A stretch of DNA of 64,000 bases from Brucellaceae bacterium (GTDB taxonomy: Bacteria; Pseudomonadota; Alphaproteobacteria; Rhizobiales; Rhizobiaceae). A program made the translations under genes and the position numbers. Every line of letters begins with the position of its first letter. The stretch's first letter is position 1. The notes under the pieces were generated by a model that searched no databases, was not told the origin of the DNA, and saw only the letters and a program-made list of their open reading frames with translations. Below are positions 54,519 to 63,593 of the stretch, one piece after another. The stretch covers positions 1 to 64,000 of the forward strand of contig JACKJV010000010.1 in assembly GCA_020637775.1 (NCBI GenBank). Direction: 5' to 3'.

Positions 54519-54989
54519 TCAGGCGTCCCAGCGCCGTGCGGCCGCGTCATCGGCCTCCTTGGCGTCCACCCAATGCCCCGACGATCCGTCGGCCAGATGC
54601 TCCTTCTTCCAGAAAGGCGCCCGCGTCTTCAGGTAGTCCATCAGGAAGGAGGCCGCATCGAAGGCTGCCTGGCGGTGCGCCGATGCGGCGACAACAAGCA
54701 CGATCTGCCCGCCCGGCTCGATCCTGCCGAACCTGTGAATGGCGGTCAGGCCGGTCAGCGGCCAGCGTTCGATGGCCTGCGCCGCGATGCGCGCGATCTC
54801 GGCTTCGGCCATGCCCGGATAATGCTCCAGTTCCAGCGCGGAAAGCTTGCCGGCCTCGTCTCGGCAATAACCGGTAAAGGTGACGACGGCACCCACGTCT
54901 CCGCGCCCCGCTGCCAGGCGAGCAACTTCCGACTGAATGTCGAAATCCTCCCGCTGGATGCGCACCAGCGGCTCAACTGCGCCAGCCAT
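54519..54989 (-). CDS. moaE: molybdopterin synthase catalytic subunit
   Basis: 156 residues. Motifs: VGAVVTFTGYCRD, LELEHYPGMAEAEI, HRFGRIEPGGQIVLV and the catalytic Lys pair in APFWKKEH. Works with MoaD, whose gene starts 4 bp upstream on the same strand. Feeds molybdenum cofactor to enzymes such as the oxidoreductase at 63.6 kb. Confidence 0.95.
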   Translation of the reverse strand: MAGAVEPLVRIQREDFDIQSEVARLAAGRGDVGAVVTFTGYCRDEAGKLSALELEHYPGMAEAEIARIAAQAIERWPLTGLTAIHRFGRIEPGGQIVLVVAASAHRQAAFDAASFLMDYLKTRAPFWKKEHLADGSSGHWVDAKEADDAAARRWDA

Positions 54990-54993
54990 GGCG

Positions 54994-55245
54994 TCAGCCT
55001 CCGGTCATCGGCGGGAACAGCGCGATCTCGAAGGGCGTGCCGATTTTCTCCGAATGGTGCACGTGCTCCATGTCCAGCGCCACGCGTATGGCATCGGAAT
55101 GTTCCAGCGCTCCGGCATATTCCGGCCCGCGCGTCTTCAGCCAGTCGAGCAGATCGCGCACCGTGACGACCTCCGCCGGCAGGTCGATATCCTCGCTCTC
55201 CTTGCCGATGCGTTCGCGCACCCAGGCGAAATAGACGAATCTCAT
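54994..55245 (-). CDS. moaD: molybdopterin synthase sulfur carrier subunit
   Basis: 83 residues, ubiquitin-like fold ending in the required Gly-Gly (FPPMTGG), which becomes a thiocarboxylate. VYFAWVRERIGKESEDIDLP is a typical N-terminus. 30 bp after pgsA and 4 bp before moaE. Confidence 0.95.
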   Translation of the reverse strand: MRFVYFAWVRERIGKESEDIDLPAEVVTVRDLLDWLKTRGPEYAGALEHSDAIRVALDMEHVHHSEKIGTPFEIALFPPMTGG

Positions 55246-55275
55246 GGCTGCTGGTCCTCCGCCGTTCGGGTTGTC

Positions 55276-55866
55276 TCAATCGTCGATCATGTGTTTCAGG
55301 CCGGCCCGGAAATAGTCGTAGCCGGTGTAAAGTGTGACGATGGCCGATATCCAGAGAAGGGCAAGGCCTGTCTCGGTCGTGTAGGGCAGAACCTTGTCGC
55401 CCGCCGGACCCGCCAGCAGGAAGCCGATGGCGAGAAGCTGGATCGTGGTCTTCCACTTGGCCAGCGTCGTGACCGGCACGGAAACCTTCAGTTCCGCCAG
55501 ATATTCGCGCAGGCCCGAGACCAGGATTTCGCGGCACAGGATGATGATGGCCGCCCAGAGCGACCAGCCGGCAATGGTCTTGTCGGTATCGGCGGCAAGC
55601 AGCAGCAGGCATGTTGCCACCAGAAGCTTGTCGGCGATCGGGTCGAGCATGCGGCCGATATTGGATGTCTGCTTCCAGGCGCGCGCCAGGTAGCCGTCGA
55701 AGAAGTCGGTGATCGAGGCCGCTGCGAAAATGGCGAAGGCTGCCCAGCGGGCGAAGTCGCTCGATTGCAGCCGGCCCTCGATGAAGAAACACAGGACAAT
55801 GGCCGGCACGGCCAGGATCCGGCCGTAGGTCAATATGTTCGGAAGGGAGAACGCGCGCGATGCCAT
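55276..55866 (-). CDS. pgsA: CDP-diacylglycerol--glycerol-3-phosphate 3-phosphatidyltransferase
   Basis: Makes phosphatidylglycerol phosphate. 196 residues with multiple helices and the CDP-alcohol motif (SITDFFDGYLARAWKQ, then GRMLDPIADK). ATG 55866 is preferred to 55926 because conservation begins at SLPNILTYGRI. Operon with moaD-moaE. It completes a set of phospholipid enzymes in this window (psd, pssA, pgsA). Confidence 0.94.
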   Translation of the reverse strand: MASRAFSLPNILTYGRILAVPAIVLCFFIEGRLQSSDFARWAAFAIFAAASITDFFDGYLARAWKQTSNIGRMLDPIADKLLVATCLLLLAADTDKTIAGWSLWAAIIILCREILVSGLREYLAELKVSVPVTTLAKWKTTIQLLAIGFLLAGPAGDKVLPYTTETGLALLWISAIVTLYTGYDYFRAGLKHMIDD

Positions 55867-55965
55867 GAAGCCAGTTTCCAGTCTTGAGCCGCGACAGTCA
55901 AACCAGAAGGAGGGCCCGCCGGTCAACCGCGTTTGCGACGCTTCCCTGGCTGGTTGCCGGCCGGA

Positions 55966-58044
55966 TCAGCCTTTTTCGTGAAAATGGTTGTAGATTGTCT
56001 GCGCCGTCTGTTCCGAAATGCCGTCCACGGCCATCAGGTCTTCCAGAGCGGCGCGCGAGACCGCCTTGGCGGTGCCGAAATGGTGCAGCAGGGCGCGCTT
56101 GCGCGCCGGGCCGATACCGGCGATCTCGTCGAGCGGGTTCTTCACCATTTCCTTCTTGCGCCGCGCCCGGTGCGAGCCGATGGCGAAGCGGTGCGCCTCG
56201 TCGCGAAGGCGCTGCACGAAATACAGCACGGGATCGCGGGGCGGCAGCGAGAAATCCGGCTTGCCTTCCATGTGGAAACGTTCGCGCCCGGCATCGCGGT
56301 CCGCCCCCTTGGCCACGCCGATGGCGGTCACCGCCTGCGCCACGCCCAGGTCTTCGAGAATGGCGCGCACGGCGCTCATCTGGCCCTTGCCGCCGTCGAT
56401 CAGGATCAGATCGGGCCAGGCAGGGAAGGCTGCATCCTCGTCCGCTTCGCCGCCCGGATTGCTGGCGGCGGCCTCGGCGGCGCGGTCGGGAATGCCGTGT
56501 TCCTTGACCAGCCGGGAAAAGCGCCGGCGCATCACCTCGCGCATCATGCCGAAATCGTCGCCCGGCGTCAGTTCCTCGTCCTTGATGTTGAACTTGCGGT
56601 ACTGGTTCTTCACGAAGCCTTCCGGCCCGGCCACGATCATGCCGCCCACGGCATTGGTGCCCATGATGTGGGAATTGTCGTAAACCTCGATGCGGCGCGG
56701 CACCGACGGCAGGCTGAACGTCTCCGCCAGCCCCTTCAGCAGGCGCGCCTGGGAGGATGTCTCGGCCAGCCGCCGTCCCAGCGCCTCGCGCGCATTCTGC
56801 ACCGCGTGATCGACCAGATCCTTCTTTTCGCCGCGCTGCGGCACGCTCACCTGCACACGGTGCCCGGCTTTCGCCGTCAGCGCTTCGGCCAGCAGCGCCT
56901 GCTCCTCCACTGCCTCCGACAGCAGGATCAGCCGCGGCAAGGGCTTGTCGTCGTAGAATTGCGCAAGGAAGGCGCCCAGCACTTCCGCGGCTTCCAGCGC
57001 CGGGTCCGCCTTCGGGAAATAGGCGCGGTTGCCCCAGTTCTGTCCGGTTCGGAAGAAGAAGACCTCCACGCAGGTCTGCCCGCCGTCCTGGTGGATGGCG
57101 AATATGTCCGCTTCTTCCGTGTTCTGCGCGTTGATGCCCTGGTGGCTCTGCACATGGGACAGCGCAGACAGGCGGTCGCGATAGATCGCGGCGCGTTCGA
57201 AATCGAGGTCCTCGGCCGCCTGTTGCATCGCCCCGGCCATCTGCGCCTTCACCGTCTGCGACTTGCCGGAAAGGAAGGCCTTGGCCTCGGCCACAAGCCG
57301 CAGGTAGTCGGCCTCGCCGATCTCGCCCGTGCATGGCCCGGCACAACGCTTGATCTGGTAGAGCAGGCAGGGCCGCGTGCGGCTGTCGAACACCGAATCG
57401 GAGCAGGTTCGCAGCAGGAAGGCCCGCTGCAGTGCATTGATGGTGCGCCCCACGGCGCCGGCGGAAGCAAACGGGCCGAAATAGTCGGCCGCGCGCGAGC
57501 GGGCGCCGCGATGCTTGAAGATGCCGGGCGAGGCGTGGTTCTTCGTCAGCACGATATAGGGAAACGACTTGTCGTCGCGCAGCAGCACGTTGAAGCGCGG
57601 CCGCAACCGCTTGATCAGATTGGCTTCCAGCAGCAGCGCTTCGGTTTCGGTGCGCGTGACGATGAACTCCATCGTCGCGGTCTCGGCGATCATCCGCGTG
57701 ATGCGGTTGGAATGGCCGCGCCCCTGCGCATAGTTGGAGACGCGCTTCTTGAGGCTGCGTGCCTTGCCGACATAGAGCACGTCCCCGGCCGCATTCATCA
57801 TCCGGTAGACGCCGGGACTGTTGGGCAGATGCTTCACGTAAAGCTGGATCGCCTCGGCCCCTGTCGCCCCCTGCAATTCCACATGCGAATCGGACCATTC
57901 GATGGCCGAAAGCAGGGCGGCCGCGCCGTCGCCGGCATCCGCCATGGGCTCGGCCTCGTCGGCAAGGTCGTCAGTCTCCGCGTCCAGCCGCGGATCGAAA
58001 CCGGCAATGTCGTCCATTCCGGCGGCCTTGCGCCCGCCGGTCAT
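55966..58044 (-). CDS. uvrC: excinuclease ABC subunit C
   Basis: Makes both incisions in nucleotide excision repair. 692 residues, longer than E. coli UvrC by an acidic N-terminal tail. GIY-YIG nuclease ([18 protein letters not shown]), central Cys-rich region and UVR motif, RNase H-like domain ([16 protein letters not shown]) and C-terminal helix-hairpin-helix ([17 protein letters not shown]). Its start overlaps the SDR stop by 4 bp. Confidence 0.97.
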   Translation of the reverse strand: MTGGRKAAGMDDIAGFDPRLDAETDDLADEAEPMADAGDGAAALLSAIEWSDSHVELQGATGAEAIQLYVKHLPNSPGVYRMMNAAGDVLYVGKARSLKKRVSNYAQGRGHSNRITRMIAETATMEFIVTRTETEALLLEANLIKRLRPRFNVLLRDDKSFPYIVLTKNHASPGIFKHRGARSRAADYFGPFASAGAVGRTINALQRAFLLRTCSDSVFDSRTRPCLLYQIKRCAGPCTGEIGEADYLRLVAEAKAFLSGKSQTVKAQMAGAMQQAAEDLDFERAAIYRDRLSALSHVQSHQGINAQNTEEADIFAIHQDGGQTCVEVFFFRTGQNWGNRAYFPKADPALEAAEVLGAFLAQFYDDKPLPRLILLSEAVEEQALLAEALTAKAGHRVQVSVPQRGEKKDLVDHAVQNAREALGRRLAETSSQARLLKGLAETFSLPSVPRRIEVYDNSHIMGTNAVGGMIVAGPEGFVKNQYRKFNIKDEELTPGDDFGMMREVMRRRFSRLVKEHGIPDRAAEAAASNPGGEADEDAAFPAWPDLILIDGGKGQMSAVRAILEDLGVAQAVTAIGVAKGADRDAGRERFHMEGKPDFSLPPRDPVLYFVQRLRDEAHRFAIGSHRARRKKEMVKNPLDEIAGIGPARKRALLHHFGTAKAVSRAALEDLMAVDGISEQTAQTIYNHFHEKG

Positions 58045-58802
58045 TCCGCGATTCCCGCCACATCAGGCGTTTCCCAAGCCAGGTGCTGGCCACCGTCCAG
58101 CGCCACGATCTGGCCTGTCACCGAAGGGGTTTCCCACATCCAGCGGATGGTCGCACCAAACTCCTCCAGCGCAGGGCCGCGTTTCAGGATCAGCCCGTCG
58201 ACCTGGCGGTCGAAGTCAGCCTGGCTCTGCCGCTCGTTCGGCAGGGTCGGTCCGGGACCGATGGCATTGACCCGGATGCGCGGCGCCAGCGCCTGCGCCA
58301 TGGTGCGCGTGGCTGTCCACAGCGCCGATTTCGACAGCGTGTAGGAATAGAAGCGCGGCGTCAGCGAAAGCACGCGCTGGTCGATCATGTTGACGATGAG
58401 CCCTTCCGCGCCGTCCGGAAGCCGTTCGCCCATGGCACGGGCGATGAGCGATGGCGCTTTCAGGTGAACCGCGAAATGCCGTTCGAACTGGTCGAGGTCG
58501 AAATCGGTCACGCAATCGTCCTGGAAGACCGACGCGTTGTTGACTGCCAGCGTCACCGGGCCGAGCGCCGCCTCGGCCTTTGCCACCAGTCCCGCCGCTG
58601 CGCCCGCATCTTCGAGATCGGCGCCAATGGCGGCGGCTTGCCCGCCCTGCGACCGGATCGCCTCGGCCAGCGCCTCCGCGTCACCCGGCGAGCTGTTGTA
58701 GTGGACGGCGACCGCAAACCCGTGCGCGGCCAGGTCGCGCGCGATGGCCGCGCCGATGCGCCGCGATCCGCCGGTGACGAGTGCCGTTCCCCGCTGCTCC
58801 AT
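58041..58802 (-). CDS. SDR family oxidoreductase, pteridine-reductase (FolM/PTR1)-like
   Basis: 253 residues. The nucleotide motif TGGSRRIG has the Arg typical of pteridine reductases (TG-x3-R-x-G). Tyr-x3-Lys is in [11 protein letters not shown], and Asp replaces the usual Ser in NMIDQRVLS. These features resemble FolM and PTR1, which reduce dihydromonapterin or biopterin. The start is ATG 58802; the longer upstream frame is not protein-like. It is coupled to uvrC. Function by similarity only. Confidence 0.82.
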   Translation of the reverse strand: MEQRGTALVTGGSRRIGAAIARDLAAHGFAVAVHYNSSPGDAEALAEAIRSQGGQAAAIGADLEDAGAAAGLVAKAEAALGPVTLAVNNASVFQDDCVTDFDLDQFERHFAVHLKAPSLIARAMGERLPDGAEGLIVNMIDQRVLSLTPRFYSYTLSKSALWTATRTMAQALAPRIRVNAIGPGPTLPNERQSQADFDRQVDGLILKRGPALEEFGATIRWMWETPSVTGQIVALDGGQHLAWETPDVAGIAE

Positions 58803-58813
58803 GATGCCTGTCC

Positions 58814-59758
58814 TCAACTGATGAAAATCGACCATGTATAGGCGGCATAGGCAAGCACCATGACTACCCCGATGATCCGGCCGGCCGACATGCGGGCATA
58901 GGCCAGCAGGGCGAGGATCAGCGTCGTCGCAGCCATGACCCAATTGTCGATGGCGATGATGCGATCCGACACGGACAGCGGCACGATCATGCCGGTGATC
59001 CCCAGGATGCACATGATGTTGAACAGGTTGGAGCCGACCACATTGCCCATGGCGACAGCCGTTGAGCCGCGCAGCACCGCGGTCAGCGTGGTTGCCAGTT
59101 CCGGCAGCGACGTGCCGACGGCGACGATGGTCAGGCCGATCGCCTCGTCCGAAACGCCGAAGGCGCGGGCAATGTCGCTGGCGCCCATGACGGTGAGTTG
59201 CGCACCCACCGGCAGGCCGATCAGGCCGCCGACAATGGAAAGCCCGATCCGGTACTTGTCATGCGGTGCCTCGCCGATTTCCTCGTGATAGTCGTCTTGC
59301 GGTTCCCTGCGGGCCCGCGCCATGTGGATCTGCCAGCCGATATAGGCGGCAAGCATGGCGAACAGGACCAGCCCTTCCAGGCGCCCGACGATGCCGTTCA
59401 TCGACATCCAGAAATAGACGGCGGTCACGCCCAGCATGACGGTCATGTTGCGCCGGAGGCCCGGTTCGGTGGCAGCCAGCGGCGCAATGAGTGCCGGCAG
59501 GCCGATGACCAGCAGCACATTGGCGACGTTCGATCCGACCACGTTTCCGATGGCAATGCCCGGAGACCCGGACAGCGCGGCTTGTGTCGAAATGAACAGC
59601 TCCGGCGCGGACGTACCGAACGCGACCACGGTCAGGCCGATGACGAGAGGCGAAATACCGAGATTCTCAGCCAGGCCGACAGAACCGCGCACCAGGTAGT
59701 CGCCGGCAAACACCAGCAGGACGAGCCCCGCCGCCAGAATGAAAAAGCTGAGAATCAT
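58814..59758 (-). CDS. calcium/sodium antiporter (CaCA family, YrbG-like)
   Basis: 314 residues, ten or so helices. The two alpha repeats characteristic of cation/calcium exchangers are clear: VAFGTSAPELFISTQAAL with GNVVGSNVANVLLV, and VAVGTSLPELATTLTAVL with GNVVGSNLFNIMCI. Start ATG 59758. Upstream on the same frame is not protein-like. Exact ions unknown. Confidence 0.93.
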   Translation of the reverse strand: MILSFFILAAGLVLLVFAGDYLVRGSVGLAENLGISPLVIGLTVVAFGTSAPELFISTQAALSGSPGIAIGNVVGSNVANVLLVIGLPALIAPLAATEPGLRRNMTVMLGVTAVYFWMSMNGIVGRLEGLVLFAMLAAYIGWQIHMARARREPQDDYHEEIGEAPHDKYRIGLSIVGGLIGLPVGAQLTVMGASDIARAFGVSDEAIGLTIVAVGTSLPELATTLTAVLRGSTAVAMGNVVGSNLFNIMCILGITGMIVPLSVSDRIIAIDNWVMAATTLILALLAYARMSAGRIIGVVMVLAYAAYTWSIFIS

Positions 59759-60050
59759 GGAACATCCAAAGGAACGGCAATTGCCGGCTCTATATAGGCG
59801 CCGCTCCCGGACCCTCCAACCCCGAGCGCCGATTTGTCGTCCTGTTGCGCGAACAACACATCGCTTTTTTGCCGCATTGAGGCCGGGAAATCTCCTCCTT
59901 CCCGGTCTCCTTAGAACAAATTCGCAGATGAGATTGCCCCTGTCCGGCGAGGGGACATCCCGCGCTTGCCTCCCATGCGGGAGCCGGTGCCGGGCCCACA
60001 GGAACACTGCCGTCGGCGTTGCGTTTGTACGGCGGCAAAGGAGAAAGACA
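59759..60050. other. 292-bp divergent gap between antiporter and outer-membrane protein
   Basis: Contains a perfect 7-bp inverted repeat, CCGGGAA (59883-59889) and TTCCCGG (59899-59905), and a strong ribosome-binding site (AAAGGAGAAAG) before ATG 60051. I could not define promoter boxes, and I see no gene here. Confidence 0.4.
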
Positions 60051-60722
60051 ATGACCATGAAAATCATCTCGACCCGCACGGCGGCTCTGGCCGCCGGTAT
60101 CGCGTTCGGCGCAATGGCAACGCCGGTCTTTGCGGCCGATGCCATCAGCGAGGCTCCGCCGGCACCGCCCGCCGCCCCGGTCTATGAAGAAGCTCCCGCT
60201 GGCTGGGAAGGCGGTTATGCCGGTATTACCGGCTCCTACGCCACCGGCAGCGCCGACCATTCGCAGGCAGCGCCGAACGGCCATGACATCGACGGCTATC
60301 GCGCCGGCGCCTTTGGCGGCTTCAACATGCAGAACGGCCAGTTCGTCTACGGTCTCGAAGGCGACGTTTCCGGCGGCAACGTGGATGGCCGCAATGCCAC
60401 CAACAGCCTCGAATCCAATGTCGATGGCTCCTTGCGGGCCCGCGCCGGCGTCGCGTTGAACGATCGCGCACTGGTTTACGGCACCGCCGGTGCGGCTGCT
60501 GCGCAGCTCGAGGCCACCGAAGGCGGTGTTTCCGATACCGAAACCGCGATCGGCTGGACGGCTGGCGCCGGTGTCGATGTGAAGGTGACCGAGAACGTGT
60601 TTGCGCGCGGTGAATACCGCTACACGGACTACGGCTCGCATACCTTCCAGACCGGTTCCGGCGCCAACTCCGTTGACGCGAACGAAAACCGCTTCACCGT
60701 CGGTCTTGGCCTGAAGTTCTGA
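60051..60722 (+). CDS. outer-membrane beta-barrel protein (Omp25/31-like)
   Basis: 223 residues. Signal peptide cleaved after ATPVFA, a Pro/Ala-rich linker, then an eight-stranded barrel with alternating hydrophobic residues (GWEGGYAGITGSYATG; GYRAGAFGGFNMQNGQFVYG) and a C-terminal Phe (FTVGLGLKF), the BAM signal. Such Omp25/31-type proteins are abundant in Brucella and rhizobia. AAAGGAGAAAG precedes ATG 60051; a strong terminator follows. Confidence 0.92.
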   Translation: MTMKIISTRTAALAAGIAFGAMATPVFAADAISEAPPAPPAAPVYEEAPAGWEGGYAGITGSYATGSADHSQAAPNGHDIDGYRAGAFGGFNMQNGQFVYGLEGDVSGGNVDGRNATNSLESNVDGSLRARAGVALNDRALVYGTAGAAAAQLEATEGGVSDTETAIGWTAGAGVDVKVTENVFARGEYRYTDYGSHTFQTGSGANSVDANENRFTVGLGLKF

Positions 60723-60744
60723 TCGCTGGCCACGATCGTTGACG

Positions 60745-60779
60745 AAAGCCCGGGATGCAGCCTGCATCCCGGGCTTTTT
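60745..60779 (+). terminator. strong rho-independent terminator after the Omp gene
   Basis: AAAGCCCGGGATGCA and TGCATCCCGGGCTTT form a perfect 15-bp stem with a 3-nt loop, followed by TT. The symmetry, flanked by A/T runs, allows it to act in both directions, between two convergent genes. Confidence 0.92.
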
Positions 60780-60800
60780 GCCTTGGTGAAGGGCAACAGG

Positions 60801-61400
60801 TCAGTTGCTGGGCGCCAGCGCCGCCAGTTCGGGATATTTCTCGTCGAACTTCGCGGCCCATCGGACCAGCTTGGACCGCCCGCGTTCCCACTTGCCTTCA
60901 AACCGCAGGGCCGCGTAGCCAAGTGCCGCGCGCAAGGCCAGATGCCCGCCATTCAGCTTGCCGCTCAGCCGCGGCGGATTGGCATTGAAATGGTCGAGCG
61001 CGCGCGTCGCCTTGCTCCATTGCTTGTCGAGCCACGGCTGGTGGACGAGTTCCTCGGGCCGGAACCGGCGCTCGTAGACATGGGCCAGAAGTGCGTCCAT
61101 CAGTCCGTCAGCCGTGGCTTCGGTCACTTCCGCGTCCGTGCGTTTGGCCGCATTGGTCGGAAAGATGCTGTTGCGTTTCTCGCGGTTGATGAATTGCAGG
61201 ATCATGGCGCTGTCATGGACCGCGCGTCCATCGTCGGTGAGCAGGACCGGGATCTTCCCCAGCGGGTTGTTGCCCGTCAGCAGGTCGGGCTTGGCATTGG
61301 TGTCGACGACAACCGCATCCAGATCGTAGCCGGCAAGCGCGGCAGCCATGCGCACCTTGGCGGAATAGGGCGAGGCAGGTGAATAAAGCAGTTTCGGCAT
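60801..61400 (-). CDS. glutathione S-transferase family protein
   Basis: 199 residues, thioredoxin fold (KLLYSPASPYSAKVRMAAAL), cis-Pro in LGKIPVLLTDDGRAVHDSAMI, then a helical domain. GAGGACGTC precedes ATG 61400. Ends in ALAPSN. Not closely alike to the GST at 52.4 kb, so not a recent duplicate. Substrate unknown. Confidence 0.88.
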   Translation of the reverse strand: MPKLLYSPASPYSAKVRMAAALAGYDLDAVVVDTNAKPDLLTGNNPLGKIPVLLTDDGRAVHDSAMILQFINREKRNSIFPTNAAKRTDAEVTEATADGLMDALLAHVYERRFRPEELVHQPWLDKQWSKATRALDHFNANPPRLSGKLNGGHLALRAALGYAALRFEGKWERGRSKLVRWAAKFDEKYPELAALAPSN

Positions 61401-61431
61401 GAAGACGTCCTCGTTGGCGATTGCGATAGGT

Positions 61432-62100
61432 CTACTGTTTTCGTGGCATGGCAAGACGCGGCGTCCGGCAGCCGGCGCTGTCCACCGCGGGGCAGGCGAT
61501 GAAGTCGAGCGAGCGGTCAAGGCAGATCCGCACCTCGCGCATCAGCCGCCCGTCGCAGGCCACCGCGATCTCGTCCGCATCCAGGCCCCGGTTGGTCCGG
61601 ATGAAGGCGTTTTCCACTTCTTTCGGACTGATCGTGCCACCGCCGATCCCCCGCGGAATGCGCACCCGCTCCCGCGCCTGCCGCGTCAGGTCGAAATAGC
61701 CGCGCTGCGACAGCCCCGAACAGGTGCCATGCTTGCGCCATTCATGGGCGGCCAGCCCGTCGCTCGGAAACAGGTCGCGCACGGAGGAAAGCAACTGGCG
61801 CGGCACACGGTCCGGCTCATCGGAGCGGCAATGGGCGGGATAGCCCTTGTCCTTCTGGGGCCACAGTCCGTGCACGACAAATCCGGTCGGCCCGCCCGGC
61901 CCGCATTGCCGGCGGTCGGCCCTGTCGCCCTCCGCCGCGCAGTAGGACGGCGACCATGACAGGGCGAGCACGTAGAAATCGAACCCCTCCGGTGCCAAGG
62001 AGGCACTCGCCGCGGTTGTTGTCCGGTCCACGCCGGCATCGCTGCATCCGCCCAGCAGCGCGGCCAGCAGGGCCGTGGCGGCGGTCAGCCGGAACTGCAT
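61432..62100 (-). CDS. ribonuclease T2 family lipoprotein
   Basis: 222 residues. Lipobox LLGGC near residue 18 predicts a lipid-anchored protein. RNase T2 active-site motifs are intact: VHGLWPQ and HEWRKHGTCSG. The remaining cysteines fit the family. It is likely periplasmic and degrades RNA for nutrients. The start ATG 62100 lies 7 bp after the stop of an upstream secreted protein, so they form an operon. Confidence 0.92.
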   Translation of the reverse strand: MQFRLTAATALLAALLGGCSDAGVDRTTTAASASLAPEGFDFYVLALSWSPSYCAAEGDRADRRQCGPGGPTGFVVHGLWPQKDKGYPAHCRSDEPDRVPRQLLSSVRDLFPSDGLAAHEWRKHGTCSGLSQRGYFDLTRQARERVRIPRGIGGGTISPKEVENAFIRTNRGLDADEIAVACDGRLMREVRICLDRSLDFIACPAVDSAGCRTPRLAMPRKQ

Positions 62101-62107
62101 GCCGGCC

Positions 62108-62536
62108 TCAGCGGACCACGCGGCACCATCCGTTATAGACCTTCCAGCGGTCGAACCCGGCGACGCAGAACTGCACCCCGTCTCCCAGCTTGCCGGCAAA
62201 GCCCATGCCGTCCTCGATCATGTACCAGACCGAGCGCCGATGCCCGTCGGACATCTGCGCGGTGGCCTTGCAATAGCGCCGCGAGATCATCGTGTGCGTG
62301 GCCTTGGACGCCGGCACGAGGTAGCGCTCATGGACGCGATGGAAGGACAGGATCTTCACGTCGGGCAGGTGCGGAACATGCCGGACCTGGTAATCGAACT
62401 TGCGCGAGATGGTCTTGAGCACGCGGGCATCGTCGCACCGCGCATCGAAGCCGATGAAGTCGAACGCCTGTGCCGGCGCGCCGAAGGCGGCAGCAAGCAG
62501 GATCGCGCTGATGAGTTTCGTGGCCATACGGAACAT
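62108..62536 (-). CDS. secreted protein, 142 aa, four cysteines
   Basis: Signal peptide (MATKLISAILLAAAFGAPAQA) and a mature region with four Cys (ARCDDARVLK, RRYCKATA, VQFCVAGFD, NGWCRVVR), probably two disulfides. GAGG precedes ATG 62536. Shares an operon with the RNase T2 lipoprotein; whether they work together, for example as nuclease and its inhibitor or carrier, is unknown. No family recognised. Confidence 0.7.
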   Translation of the reverse strand: MFRMATKLISAILLAAAFGAPAQAFDFIGFDARCDDARVLKTISRKFDYQVRHVPHLPDVKILSFHRVHERYLVPASKATHTMISRRYCKATAQMSDGHRRSVWYMIEDGMGFAGKLGDGVQFCVAGFDRWKVYNGWCRVVR

Positions 62537-62650
62537 GGATGCGCCTCGCTTTGAGAAAATAAGGGCCGGACCAGAGTCGCAGGCAGTTTGGAATCCCGCC
62601 ATTCAGGGGTCAAGCCGCAGTTGCATGCCCGGGCGTCGTCCCGCGCCGAT

Positions 62651-63499
62651 TCACTCGCCGGCAAGCCAGTCGGCCGACCAGCGCGCCTTGCCGTCCTCTG
62701 CCACCAGCGGGGCGATGGCGGGCAGCAGCGTCCGCATTTCGCTCTCAAGGGTGAAGGGCGGATTGACGACGACCATGCCGGAGCCGTCGAGGCGGGCCTC
62801 CGCCGAGGGCGCGCGAATCGACAAGGTGATGTCGAGGATTTTCGCAATGCCGGACGAGGCAAGGGCGGCACGGAAGGCGTTGACGGCCCTTCGGTCCTTG
62901 ACGGGATACCAGAGCGCATAGGTGCCGCCGGGCCAGCGCTTGTATCCGGTTTCGAGCGCGTCCACGAGACGGCTGAAATCGCCCTCTTTCTCGAACGGCG
63001 GATCGATGACGACGAGGCCGCGCTTTTCCTTCGGCGGCAATTGCGCTCCGGGCGCCAGCCAGCCGTCCAGTTCGATCACCCGCACCTGGAAGTCGCCGGC
63101 AAACAGGGCCTTGAGCGCCTGCGCATCCTGCGGATGCAGTTCGATGGCGGTCAGCCGGTCCTGCTTGCGAAGGAGCGAGCGGACGAGAAAAGGCGAGCCG
63201 GGATAACGCGTTATGCCGCCATCCGGATTCACCGCGCGAACCGTCTCGAGCAGGGGGGCGAGAAGCCCGGATGCCTCCGCCGGCAGGCCGGCGGACAGGA
63301 TGCGCCCGATTCCCCCCTGCCATTCGCCCGTTTTCTGCGCCGCCTCGCTCGTCAGGTCATAGAGCCCTGCGCCGGCATGGGTGTCGATGACGCGGAATGC
63401 CTTGTCCTTGCCCTTGAGATACGCCACGATCCGCGCCAGCACGGCATGCTTGAGAAGATCGGCGAAATTGCCTGCGTGGTAGATGTGGCGATAATTCAT
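62651..63499 (-). CDS. rlmJ: 23S rRNA (adenine2030-N6)-methyltransferase
   Basis: 282 residues. N-terminal RlmJ motif MNYRHIYHAGNFADLLKH, SAM-binding DTHAGAGLYDL and the catalytic DPPFE (VVIDPPFEKEGDFS). The start is ATG 63499. Divergent from the molybdopterin oxidoreductase. Confidence 0.95.
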   Translation of the reverse strand: MNYRHIYHAGNFADLLKHAVLARIVAYLKGKDKAFRVIDTHAGAGLYDLTSEAAQKTGEWQGGIGRILSAGLPAEASGLLAPLLETVRAVNPDGGITRYPGSPFLVRSLLRKQDRLTAIELHPQDAQALKALFAGDFQVRVIELDGWLAPGAQLPPKEKRGLVVIDPPFEKEGDFSRLVDALETGYKRWPGGTYALWYPVKDRRAVNAFRAALASSGIAKILDITLSIRAPSAEARLDGSGMVVVNPPFTLESEMRTLLPAIAPLVAEDGKARWSADWLAGE

Positions 63500-63593
63500 G
63501 TCCGCTTTGCACCTGTTCCGGTGATGGATGCCATCACCGCTTTTCATGCATACCCGCCTACACCGGCCATGCGCTTTCGGCTAGTGTGGCGGT

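Noticed and set aside
55933..58344. 803-codon plus-strand frame and a 666-codon minus-strand alternative frame over uvrC
   Set aside because: uvrC has all its domains in one frame; the others are composition artefacts.
59883..59905. CCGGGAA/TTCCCGG inverted repeat before the Omp gene
   Set aside because: About 150 bp from the start codon and not linked to promoter boxes; noted in the gap entry only.
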